Source: JBMNTQ01 sp050945815 (GTDB lineage: Bacteria; Bacillota; Clostridia; Christensenellales; JBMNTQ01). Taken from it: a DNA stretch of 23,235 nt. The position numbers and the translations under genes are program-made. The notes beneath the pieces are model-generated. The model was not told the DNA's origin. It made no database searches and saw only the letters and a program-made list of their open reading frames with translations. This document shows, piece by piece, positions 13,929 to 21,554 of this stretch (position 1 is the first letter of the stretch; each line of letters starts with the position of its first letter). The stretch is taken from assembly GCA_050945815.1 (NCBI GenBank), contig JBMNTQ010000011.1:1-23235 (forward strand), read 5' to 3'.

Positions 13929-14516
13929 ATGAAGCCGGTTTGGAAGAAGACCCTTTGGGCGTTTCGAATTTTGTTGCTCATGGCGTTTTTGACAGTGGGC
14001 ATTCCTTTGTCACTTTTCTATTATGGGATGCGGATGGTGCCGCCGCAGACTATTACGGTGTATGCCGTGGGGGAGGAGGGGACGGCGCTGTTGTCGGGGG
14101 TTTTGGATTTGCCTCCGACATGTGAGATAGAAAGGGCTGTGTATGTCCCGCCGGGATGGCCGGACTACGACGGGCCGGTTGTCTTTCGCGTTTTTATTGC
14201 TTTGCCCCTGGAAAGCGCCCCGGCATTCTTGGCCGGCTATCCCAAAGAATCCGGCGAAGAATCCGTGCGTGCGGAGCTGGCGGAGCAGACCGGGGAAAAG
14301 AGCCGGATTACCCTGCGCTATGCAGCGGAGGAGGACAATGAGAACTTGGGGGCGTTGGTGCGTTGGGCGCGGGAGCAGGGCGTGGATAATCAGGTGTGGT
14401 TTTCCGTTATCTACGGTGTTTTTGCGGTGTTGGTGATCGTTGTGGTCGTGTTTCCCTACGGCTGGCTGGCCGCGAAGATTCGCGCGAAGAACAGGCGTTT
14501 TCAAGGGAGAGGCTGA
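13929..14516 (+). CDS. hypothetical membrane protein with extracytoplasmic domain
   Basis: I do not recognise this 195-residue protein. It has a membrane segment at about 12-31 after a basic start (M-K-P-V-W-K-K), an extracytoplasmic region of about 120 residues, and a second membrane segment at about 157-176 followed by a basic tail (K-I-R-A-K-N-R-R). The topology is N-in, loop-out, C-in. The middle domain is acidic with several Pro and no Cys, and shows no catalytic motif. The ATG follows GGGAGGGCGG. Coding is supported by the ribosome site, the coherent topology and close spacing to the thioesterase. A neighbouring 18-bp repeat patch begins 51 bases after its stop. Confidence 0.7.
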   Translation: MKPVWKKTLWAFRILLLMAFLTVGIPLSLFYYGMRMVPPQTITVYAVGEEGTALLSGVLDLPPTCEIERAVYVPPGWPDYDGPVVFRVFIALPLESAPAFLAGYPKESGEESVRAELAEQTGEKSRITLRYAAEEDNENLGALVRWAREQGVDNQVWFSVIYGVFAVLVIVVVVFPYGWLAAKIRAKNRRFQGRG

Positions 14517-14566
14517 CAAGCCCTTTTTCCTTTGGACGGGCCCAAAGCCCCTGCCAAAGGAATACG

Positions 14567-14686
14567 CTTTGAAGAAGCGCTGGCCTTTGGAGACGCGCTG
14601 GCCTTTGGAGACGCGCTGGACCTGGGAGAAGCGCTGGCCTTTGGAGACGCGCCGAACTTTGGAGAAGCGTTGGACTTTGGAGAAGC
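14567..14686. repeat. 18-bp direct tandem repeat, six full units plus a partial
   Basis: Units start at 14567, 14585, 14603, 14621, 14639 and 14657, with a partial one at 14675. The consensus is CTTTGGAGACGCGCTGGC, varying mainly at the A-C/A-A pair and the last bases. Because 18 is a multiple of three, every frame stays open and would give hexapeptide repeats, for example A-L-A-F-G-D. No ribosome site or credible start precedes them, and the frames run into the terminator and an antisense gene, so I treat the repeat as non-coding. A CCTTTGG/CCAAAGG inverted pair (14529-14535, 14554-14560) precedes it. Confidence 0.85.
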
Positions 14687-14687
14687 A

Positions 14688-14732
14688 GCTATTCCCGAGA
14701 ACGCCCTAGAATCGGACGGTTTCGGGAATAGC
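14688..14732. repeat. 11-bp perfect inverted repeat after the tandem repeats
   Basis: GCTATTCCCGA (14688-14698) and TCGGGAATAGC (14722-14732) are exact reverse complements with a 23-base spacer. The repeat lies directly against the end of the tandem array. It has no T-run, so it is not an obvious terminator. Confidence 0.7.
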
Positions 14733-14769
14733 ATTTTGGGCAGAGCCCTTAACGATAGAGACCGTTATC

Positions 14770-14797
14770 AAAAGCGCCCAAAACTTTGGGCGCTTTT
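14770..14797. terminator. bidirectional terminator between convergent genes
   Basis: AAAAGCGCCCAAA (14770-14782) pairs with TTTGGGCGCTTTT (14785-14797), leaving a minimal loop. Both strands end the stem in four T residues. It is 12 bases from the stop of the leftward FAD dehydrogenase gene and also ends rightward transcription from the hypothetical membrane gene. Confidence 0.88.
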
Positions 14798-14808
14798 GAG
14801 TACGTTTT

Positions 14809-16218
14809 TTAGTTGCTTTTTGCTGCGATATCGCGGCCTACCACGACGCCGGTGGCCGAAGCTTGCATCAGTCCGCGGGTGATGCCTGCGCCGTCGCCGA
14901 TGGCGTAAAGATTTTTGATGGCAGTTTCAAAATTGTTTTCTACCAGCAGCTTGGAGGAGTAGAACTTAACTTCCATGCCGTAGAGCAGCGTGTTTTTTGA
15001 ATACATGCCCGGCGCTATGTGATCCAGGGCTTTTAGGGTTTCGATGATACTGGTTAAATGCCTGTGGGGCAGCACAAAGGATAGATCTCCGGGCACGGCT
15101 GCTTGTAAGGTGGGGATGGTGGTGGATTTTTCCAGGCGGGAGGCGTCGGTGCGCCTGCCCTTGAGCAGATCGCCCAGGCGCTGGACCATGATGCCGCCGC
15201 CGGTGAGCATATTGCCCAACTGGGCGATGTAGTTGCCGTATTCAATCGGCTGGTTGAAAGGCTGGGTGAACTTGGTGGACACCAGCAGGGCGAAATTTGT
15301 GTTGTCGGTGCGCAAGGCGGCATCGTGGTAGCTGTGGCCATTGACCACCGCTATGCCGTTTTCGTAGTGTTCCTCGCTGACCATGCCGCCGGGGTTCATG
15401 CAGAAGGTACGCACCTTGTTTTCGAAGGTGTCGGAATAGTAGACCAGCTTGGCTTCATACAGCGCTTTGGTTAGATGGTCGGTGACGGAATTGGGGACTT
15501 CCACCCGTACGCCGATGTCTACTTCGTTGTTGGTGGTGGAGAGGCCCAGCTTTTTCGCTATATCGGACAGCCAAGCTGCGCCGCCGCGCCCCGGGGCCAG
15601 GATGATATGGTTGGCATAGACTGCGGTTTCGCCGTCTTTGCTGCGCAGGGAAACGCCGATGGCTTTTCCGTTTTCCACCAGGATGGATTGGGCGGCTGTT
15701 AGCTCTTGGAAGTGGAACCCGGGCCAGAGGCGCAGATGTTCGTACATGGCTTTGAGTACGTTATAGGAATGTTCAGTACCCATGTGCCGTACAGGACAGG
15801 GGATTAGCTTGATGTTGTACTTGCTCGCCTCATAGCGAATTTCATCGACTTTGGCGTTGTTGCGGCCGTGGACTGTATCCGGCGCGCCGAACCCGGTGTA
15901 GATGGTGTCGGTGTAGTCGATGAGATTTTGGGCGCTTTTTGTGTCCATGTAGCTGGTTATGTTGCCGCCTACGTCGTAGGACAGGGACAGCTTGCCATCG
16001 GAAAATGCGCCGGCCCCTGCCCAGCCGTTCATAATGCCGCAGGGCTGGCAGTGGACGCATACACCGCTTTGACGCGCCGGGCAGGCACGCTTTTCTACGC
16101 TGCGGCCTGCGTCTACCATTAAGGTGCGCAGGTGGGGGGCGTTTTTGCAGAGCTCCAGCGCGGCGAAGATGCCGGCGGGGCCTGCGCCTATAATGATTAC
16201 ATCAAATTGTTTATCCAA
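14809..16218 (-). CDS. FAD-dependent dehydrogenase (NAD(FAD)-utilizing, uncharacterised family)
   Basis: The 469-residue flavoprotein starts with a dinucleotide-binding motif, V-I-I-I-G-A-G-P-A-G at 7-16. A Cys-rich segment follows (Cys46, 54, 57 and 60 in C-P-A-R-Q-S-G-V-C-V-H-C-Q-P-C), then G-W-A-G-A-G-A-F-S-D-G-K-L. The C-terminal flavin motif is L-Y-A-I-G-D-G-A-G-I-T-R-G-L. This combination is typical of a widespread anaerobe family annotated only as FAD-dependent dehydrogenase. The four cysteines could bind metal or act in redox, but that is inference. The start is a TTG at 16218 with GGTGA seven bases upstream. It appears to be transcribed alone. Substrate unknown. Confidence 0.88.
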   Translation of the reverse strand: MDKQFDVIIIGAGPAGIFAALELCKNAPHLRTLMVDAGRSVEKRACPARQSGVCVHCQPCGIMNGWAGAGAFSDGKLSLSYDVGGNITSYMDTKSAQNLIDYTDTIYTGFGAPDTVHGRNNAKVDEIRYEASKYNIKLIPCPVRHMGTEHSYNVLKAMYEHLRLWPGFHFQELTAAQSILVENGKAIGVSLRSKDGETAVYANHIILAPGRGGAAWLSDIAKKLGLSTTNNEVDIGVRVEVPNSVTDHLTKALYEAKLVYYSDTFENKVRTFCMNPGGMVSEEHYENGIAVVNGHSYHDAALRTDNTNFALLVSTKFTQPFNQPIEYGNYIAQLGNMLTGGGIMVQRLGDLLKGRRTDASRLEKSTTIPTLQAAVPGDLSFVLPHRHLTSIIETLKALDHIAPGMYSKNTLLYGMEVKFYSSKLLVENNFETAIKNLYAIGDGAGITRGLMQASATGVVVGRDIAAKSN

Positions 16219-16577
16219 TTTTAATTCACCATCCTATTTACCATCCTTAGTATACCGATATCGTATCGCAGCACGGCGATAAGTGCAAGCTTTGCAAGAG
16301 CCGTATTTTATGCCCGGCGCGTTATACAAAAAGCATAGCGTTCTGTCAATGGATGGATTTGCATAGTGTGTATAAAATGAGGATTATTGGATAAGAGGGA
16401 AAATTTTACACTGGGAGAACAAGGGTTCTTTTGATTTAAAAACGAATACTATAGGACAGGCGCTAAATTGGCGGAAAACTGGGGAGTATGGGCTGCTTGC
16501 TATGGGATAAGGGGGCGTTTGCAGCCAAGGGGGCAGCCTTGCTTTTGCGGGGCGGCTGAGGGGAAAAGGAGACAGCC
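16219..16577. other. 359-bp intergenic region between divergent genes
   Basis: This region separates the leftward FAD dehydrogenase from the rightward ppx operon. No coding frame is credible. The right half must hold the ppx promoter, but I see no pair of boxes I trust; TATAAA near 16372 lacks a -35. Just ahead of ppx lie GGCTGC (16491-16496), GCAGCC (16521-16526), GCAGCC (16533-16538) and GGCTG (16554-16558), which could form alternative hairpins in the leader. Confidence 0.5.
16260..16288 (-). promoter_or_regulatory. weak promoter candidate for the FAD dehydrogenase
   Basis: On the minus strand TTGCAC (plus 16283-16288) and TACGAT (16260-16265) are 17 bases apart, about 42 bases before the TTG start. 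A TATACT a little further downstream is an alternative -10. Confidence 0.35.
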
Positions 16578-18128
16578 ATGAGAAAGAAGAATCCGGGGAA
16601 GGTCGTATCGGTGATTGACATTGGGTCGAATATGCTGCGTATGCGCATTTCCCAGCTTGCAGAGAAGGATATTTTGCATTTGGATGTGTTGGAGCGGCCG
16701 GTTAAGGTGGGGCATGAGGTTTTTCTTTCCGGACGAATCAGCATGGAGAGTGTTTTGGGGATTTCTGCGCACTTGAAGGGATTTTCCCAACTGATGCGGG
16801 AATATGGCTGCAAGCAGTATGCTGCTGTGGCAACCACGGCCTTTCGGGAAGCGGAAAACCAGATTTTGGTTGTGGACCATATTAAAATCCTCAACCATAT
16901 TTCCCTGGAAGTTTTGGACGAGGGTGAGGAGACGACCCTGATTTATTTTGAGATGCTGAAACAGCTTCAGCAATGCAAGGAGCTGGACTGTGGCAGCGCC
17001 CTTTTATGCTACATTGGTACGGGCAGCTTAGGGGTGGCGCTGTATGACGGTGAGCAGATTATCGCGACTCGCAGCATCCCGCTGGGCTCGCTTAAAATCA
17101 GCGAAATGCTGCGGGGGCTGCAGGATAAGACGCCGGAGTTTCATACGGTTTTAGAGGAGTTTTTGAGCTCGTTTATCAAGCGGCTGAAGGTGCATATTTC
17201 GTATATTGACGTTAAGAACCTGGTGGTGGCGGGCAAGGCTATAGACCAGATTGTGCGTTTTTGCGGCGGGACAGAAGAGGAGGCGGGCTCGGACCTTTTG
17301 AGTAAGGAGCGGCTTTTTGATGTGTATCGGGAGGTGCATCGCCTCTCGCCTTTGCAGATTAGTATGGCCTATGGCATGAACCAGGATCAGGCCGAGGTTT
17401 TCTATACGCTGATGGCCATTTTTGTTAAGATTGCGGAGCTGTGCAGCGAGAGGAGAATTCTGGCACCTAAGATTGAGCTGTGGGATGGGCTGGCCAAGCA
17501 AATGCTGGATTCGGAGTATCGGCAGGAATACCGGGAGCATGTTCAGCAGAACGCTATCTCTTCGGCACTGACGATGGCCAAGCGTTATTGCTGTGATATG
17601 CAGCATGTTCAGCGGGTGGGGGACTATGCTTGCCTGCTGTTTGACAAGACTAAACGCCACCACGGCTTGAAGGGCAGCTATCGTACGCTTTTGCATCTGG
17701 CGGCGTTGTTGCATGACTGCGGGCATTTTACCAACACAAAGGATCATCGATCCAGTACGCTGGACTTGATTAAAAATTCGTATTTATATGGCCTAAGGGA
17801 CGAGGAGATTGAACTGATTGCGCGCATCACGGCCTATGACCAAAAAAGCCGGGCTTCGTTTACGACGTATCGGGGCGAGGCTGCGGCAACCGAGATGGCG
17901 GTGGCCAAGCTGTCGGCTCTTTTGTGGCTGGCCAACACGCTGGATAAATCTCATAAGGGGAAGATTTCTCAATTGAAGGTGCGGGTGCAGGATCGTATGC
18001 TGAATATTTCGGCTACCAGTGACTCAAACTTGATGTTGGAGAACTGGGCGTTTGACGAGTGTGTGCCTTTTTTTGAGGATGTGCTGGGCTTGCGGCCCCA
18101 GCTTAACGTGCGTACCGTGTTGCTTTAA
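16578..18128 (+). CDS. ppx: exopolyphosphatase, Ppx/GppA family with HD domain
   Basis: The 516-residue protein belongs to the ASKHA-fold Ppx/GppA phosphatases, which remove terminal phosphates from polyphosphate or convert pppGpp to ppGpp. The first phosphate-binding motif is V-I-D-I-G-S-N at 12-18, and the second is Y-I-G-T-G-S-L-G near 145-152. The stretch A-T-T-A-F-R-E-A-E-N (about 88-97) is the family's Ppx box. The C-terminal half contains an HD-like domain (L-L-H-L-A-A-L-L-H-D-C-G-H-F), as in long Ppx enzymes. The ATG at 16578 follows AAAAGGAG. The polyphosphate kinase gene follows after 28 bases, which favours exopolyphosphatase over GppA. Confidence 0.92.
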   Translation: MRKKNPGKVVSVIDIGSNMLRMRISQLAEKDILHLDVLERPVKVGHEVFLSGRISMESVLGISAHLKGFSQLMREYGCKQYAAVATTAFREAENQILVVDHIKILNHISLEVLDEGEETTLIYFEMLKQLQQCKELDCGSALLCYIGTGSLGVALYDGEQIIATRSIPLGSLKISEMLRGLQDKTPEFHTVLEEFLSSFIKRLKVHISYIDVKNLVVAGKAIDQIVRFCGGTEEEAGSDLLSKERLFDVYREVHRLSPLQISMAYGMNQDQAEVFYTLMAIFVKIAELCSERRILAPKIELWDGLAKQMLDSEYRQEYREHVQQNAISSALTMAKRYCCDMQHVQRVGDYACLLFDKTKRHHGLKGSYRTLLHLAALLHDCGHFTNTKDHRSSTLDLIKNSYLYGLRDEEIELIARITAYDQKSRASFTTYRGEAAATEMAVAKLSALLWLANTLDKSHKGKISQLKVRVQDRMLNISATSDSNLMLENWAFDECVPFFEDVLGLRPQLNVRTVLL

Positions 18129-18156
18129 TGAATGTGGAGCTGGGAGGAAGGGCAGG

Positions 18157-20244
18157 ATGAGCAAACACAATGGAATTCCCTATATTAACCGGGAGCTGAG
18201 CTGGTTGGATTTTAATTACCGGGTTTTAGAGGAAGCATTTGAGAAAGAGAACCCGGAGTTGGAGCGTATGAAGTTTCTGGGTATTAGCGCATCGAACCTG
18301 GATGAGTTTTTTATGGTGCGCGTGGCCGGGCTGATGCAGCAGGTGCGTTTCGGCTATAACGTGCCGGATCCGGCTGGGTTGACCCCGATTCAGCAGTTGG
18401 GGCTGGTGCGGGAGAAGATTCGGCAGTTTACCAAGAAGCAATATAACTGCTTCAACCGCTCGGTTTTGCCTGCGTTGGAGAAGCATGGGTTTCGTATTGT
18501 GAAGCCCGGCGAGCTTTCGGAAGAGCAGGAGCGCCATGTTTATGACTATTACAGCCGTATCCTTTTTCCGGTATTGACGCCGCTGGCTGTGGATCGCAGC
18601 CGCCCGTTTCCCTATCTGGCCAACAAGGGATTGTATATTGCCCTGCGCTTAAAGAAGGAGGGAGACATTCATTTTGCTATTGTGCAGGTGCCTTCTATTA
18701 TGACGCGGCTGGTGGCGCTTCCGTCGCCTGAGGGCAGCCGGCACTTTATTTTTCAAGAAGATATTTTGTCGATGCATATGCATGGCTTGTTTGAACAGTA
18801 TGGCATCAAGGCTATGCTGCCTTTCCGCATTACCCGCAATTCCGACTTGTATATAGACGATGATGCTGAGGATTTACTGGAGGAAATTCAGGAGTCTATT
18901 AAAAAACGCAAGCATGGGCAGCCGGTGCGGCTGGAGGTGGCCGGCAGCAGCGATCCGAAGCTTTTGGATTTCCTTTTGGAAATGCTGGAGGTGGATTTGG
19001 AGGATGTGTTTGAAGTAAGCGGGCCTTTGGATTTGACTTTTTGTACGAAGCTTGAGTCGATAGACGGCTATGAGGAGTTGAAGCTTCAGCCGGTTCAGCC
19101 GGCGGCGGCTCAAGATTTTTATGGTTGGGAGGATGTGTTTGCTGCGATCCGTGAGCGGGATCGGATGGTGTACCATCCATATGAGAGCTTTCAGGCTGTG
19201 GCGGATTTTTTGGAGGCTGCGGCGCAGGACAGCAGTGTTTTAGCCATCAAGCAGACCCTCTACCGGGTTAGCGGCAATTCGCCGATTATCCGTTCGCTGA
19301 TTACGGCGGCGGAAAACGGCAAGCAGGTGACTGTTATGGTGGAGCTTAAGGCGCGCTTTGATGAGGAGAACAACATCCATTGGGCCAAGGAATTGGAGAA
19401 GGCGGGCTGTCATGTTATCTATGGGCTGCCCGGACTTAAGACCCATTGTAAGATGCTGTTGGTGGTGCGCCGAGAGCACGGGGGCATTCGCCGCTATTTG
19501 CACCTGGCAACCGGGAATTATAATGATTCGACTGCGAAGCTGTATACGGATATCGGTATGTTTACTTGCCGGGAGCCTTTCGGGTTTGACGCTTCGTCGT
19601 TGTTTAATGTTTTAACCGGATATTCCAGGCCGCCGGCTTATCAGAAGATGGTGGCGGCGCCGGAGGGGCTGCGCCCTTTCCTGCTGGCCATGATACGCAC
19701 CGAGGCGGATAACGCCCGCAACGGTGATAGCAGCGGTATTACGATTAAAGTGAATTCGCTGGTGGATGAGGAGATTATCGGCGCGTTGTATGAGGCTTCC
19801 CGCGCGGGGGTGAAAATTCGCCTGATTGTGCGGGGCATTTGCTGCTTGCTGCCCGGCGTTCCGGGTTATAGCGAGAACATTCAGGTGATTAGCATTGTGG
19901 GGCAGCTTTTGGAGCACAGCCGGATTTTTGTGTTTGAGAATGGGGGCGTGGCGCGCATTTACCTGAGCAGCGCCGACGTTATGCCCCGCAACCTGGACCG
20001 GCGGGTGGAGCTTTTGTTTCCGGTGGAGGAGCCTTTGCTGAGGCAGCGGGTTTTGGATTATGTGGATTTGTCCTGGAGGGATACGGTGAATGCGCGTTCT
20101 ATGAATGAGCAAGGGGAGTATACGATGATTGATAAGCGCGGCAAGGAAGTGCTGGACTCTCAGGCTGCGCTGGGGCAGTATGCTAAAGATGCGCTGCGGG
20201 CTGTGATGGCGCAGGCGGCAGCGGCAGGCGGACAACCAAATTAA
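18157..20244 (+). CDS. ppk1: polyphosphate kinase, PPK1 type
   Basis: The 695-residue enzyme reversibly polymerises the gamma-phosphate of ATP into polyphosphate. The N-terminal signature I-N-R-E-L-S-W-L-D-F-N at 10-20 is diagnostic. The autophosphorylated His is His449 in H-L-A-T-G-N-Y-N-D, matching E. coli His435. The second conserved His is His587 in L-L-E-H-S-R-I. The terminal block with S-S-A-D-V-M-P-R-N-L-D-R-R-V-E is also intact. I chose the ATG at 18157, preceded by GGGAGGAAGGGCAGG. An upstream in-frame extension to 18052 would overlap ppx and lacks family similarity. It lies between ppx and the phosphofructokinase gene in one apparent operon, so synthesis and breakdown of polyphosphate are co-expressed. 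Confidence 0.97.
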   Translation: MSKHNGIPYINRELSWLDFNYRVLEEAFEKENPELERMKFLGISASNLDEFFMVRVAGLMQQVRFGYNVPDPAGLTPIQQLGLVREKIRQFTKKQYNCFNRSVLPALEKHGFRIVKPGELSEEQERHVYDYYSRILFPVLTPLAVDRSRPFPYLANKGLYIALRLKKEGDIHFAIVQVPSIMTRLVALPSPEGSRHFIFQEDILSMHMHGLFEQYGIKAMLPFRITRNSDLYIDDDAEDLLEEIQESIKKRKHGQPVRLEVAGSSDPKLLDFLLEMLEVDLEDVFEVSGPLDLTFCTKLESIDGYEELKLQPVQPAAAQDFYGWEDVFAAIRERDRMVYHPYESFQAVADFLEAAAQDSSVLAIKQTLYRVSGNSPIIRSLITAAENGKQVTVMVELKARFDEENNIHWAKELEKAGCHVIYGLPGLKTHCKMLLVVRREHGGIRRYLHLATGNYNDSTAKLYTDIGMFTCREPFGFDASSLFNVLTGYSRPPAYQKMVAAPEGLRPFLLAMIRTEADNARNGDSSGITIKVNSLVDEEIIGALYEASRAGVKIRLIVRGICCLLPGVPGYSENIQVISIVGQLLEHSRIFVFENGGVARIYLSSADVMPRNLDRRVELLFPVEEPLLRQRVLDYVDLSWRDTVNARSMNEQGEYTMIDKRGKEVLDSQAALGQYAKDALRAVMAQAAAAGGQPN

Positions 20245-20263
20245 ACGAAAGAGGGGATTTGGA

Positions 20264-21337
20264 TTGAAACGAATTGGTTTATTGACCAGCGGCGGCGATT
20301 GTCAGGGGTTGAATTCAGCTTTGCGGGGCGTGGCGAAAGGCCTGTATGGGTTTTTTGAGGACTTGGAGATTTATGGGATACAGGATGGGTATAAGGGGCT
20401 GATTCATGGGCATTATGATTTGATGAAAACGGAGGATTTCTCCGGCATACTCACCATGGGCGGCACCATACTGGGCACCTCGCGCCAGCCGTTTAAGTCG
20501 ATGCAGGTTCAGCAGGACGGGGGCGGGGACAAGATTGAGGCGATGATTGAAACCTATGGACGGATGGAACTGGATTGTTTGGTGGTGATTGGCGGCAATG
20601 GCACGCATAAGACTGCCAACCTTTTGACCCAATCGGGGCTGAACATCGTTTCTTTGCCCAAGACCATCGACAATGATATTTGGGGAACGGATATGACCTT
20701 CGGCTTCCAAAGCGCAGTGGACATTGCTACCCATGTGATCGATTGTATTCACACGACGGCGACTTCCCATGGGCGGGTGTTTATTATCGAACTGATGGGC
20801 CATAAGGCAGGCTGGCTGACCTTGCATGCCGGATTGGCCGGCGGCGCAGATATTATCCTGATTCCCGAGATTCCTTATTCTCCGGACGCGGTGGTGGAGA
20901 CATTGCGGTGCAGGATGCGGGGAGGAAAACGTTTTTCGATCATTGCTATGGCGGAAGGGTGCCTCTCGCAGGAGGAGACGATTCTGGGCAAGAAGGAGCT
21001 CAAGAGCCGGCGGGCGGCGGAGGGGTATCCTTCCATTGCTTATCGGCTGGCGGATGAGGTTTTGCAGCGGATTGATGTGGATATTCGAGTGACTGTGCCG
21101 GGGCACTATCAGCGGGGCGGACCGCCCTGCCCGTTTGACCGGGTTTTGTCCAGCCGGTTTGGTACGAAGGCGGCGGAACTGATTAAGGAGGGGCATTTTG
21201 GGAATATGGTGGCTCTGAAAAACGACATGATTGTGCCGGTGTCTCACGGGGAGGTAGCAGGCAGGCTGAAGCTGGTGCCGCCGCAAAGCGATGTGGTGCA
21301 GACCGGGCGCGACCTGGGAATTGGCTTTGGTGATTGA
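20264..21337 (+). CDS. 6-phosphofructokinase, atypical group (Lys in the PKTIDND loop)
   Basis: This 357-residue protein has the phosphofructokinase fold: G-G-D-C-Q-G-L-N at 10-17, G-G-N-G-T at 110-114, P-K-T-I-D-N-D at 132-138, and substrate-binding I-E-L-M-G-H near 175-180. In the classical E. coli enzyme the second and third motifs read GGDGS and PGTIDND. Here the magnesium-binding Asp is Asn112. The next Gly, which favours ATP, is kept as Gly113, while the loop carries Lys133 as in pyrophosphate-linked and actinobacterial enzymes. I therefore expect a group III-like enzyme but cannot decide between ATP, pyrophosphate or another phosphoryl donor. The start is a TTG at 20264 behind AAAGAGGGG. 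It begins 19 bases after ppk1, so it is in the polyphosphate operon. Confidence 0.87.
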   Translation: MKRIGLLTSGGDCQGLNSALRGVAKGLYGFFEDLEIYGIQDGYKGLIHGHYDLMKTEDFSGILTMGGTILGTSRQPFKSMQVQQDGGGDKIEAMIETYGRMELDCLVVIGGNGTHKTANLLTQSGLNIVSLPKTIDNDIWGTDMTFGFQSAVDIATHVIDCIHTTATSHGRVFIIELMGHKAGWLTLHAGLAGGADIILIPEIPYSPDAVVETLRCRMRGGKRFSIIAMAEGCLSQEETILGKKELKSRRAAEGYPSIAYRLADEVLQRIDVDIRVTVPGHYQRGGPPCPFDRVLSSRFGTKAAELIKEGHFGNMVALKNDMIVPVSHGEVAGRLKLVPPQSDVVQTGRDLGIGFGD

Positions 21338-21398
21338 CCGTTGTGTCGGAATGCGGCGGCCGCAAGGGCAGGGAGGATTGCGGGGCGCTTTTTGACAG

Positions 21399-21429
21399 AA
21401 AAAAGGGGCAGGGCCATAGTGGCCCTGCC
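21399..21429 (-). terminator. terminator of the leftward dehydrogenase gene
   Basis: GGCAGGGCC (21407-21415) pairs perfectly with GGCCCTGCC (21421-21429) around a 5-base loop. Only on the minus strand is the stem followed by a T-run (CCCCTTTTTT), so it serves the gene at 21555-22721. The hairpin may also slow rightward transcription from the phosphofructokinase, which has no clear terminator of its own. Confidence 0.85.
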
Positions 21430-21554
21430 GCAGGATAGACCGGGGCGCGCTTGGGAAAGGGGCGTGCCTCTTTTGTATGTGTGCCTCAAGGTTTTTACCT
21501 AGTTGGGCGAGTTTGGCGCCGCTGTTGGGCGCAAGGAGGCTGCTTCGAGGGAGG

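Noticed and set aside
14567..14686. CRISPR array
   Set aside because: The units are direct, adjacent and without spacers, and there are no cas genes. This is a simple tandem repeat.
14532..14882. 116-residue frame with hexapeptide repeats across the tandem array
   Set aside because: The start is a TTG without a ribosome site. The frame passes through the bidirectional terminator and ends antisense to the FAD dehydrogenase. All frames are open only because the repeat unit is 18 bases.
18052..18156. Longer polyphosphate kinase start
   Set aside because: The extension is out of frame over the 3' end of ppx, shows no kinase similarity, and the ATG at 18157 has a good ribosome site followed at once by the family signature.
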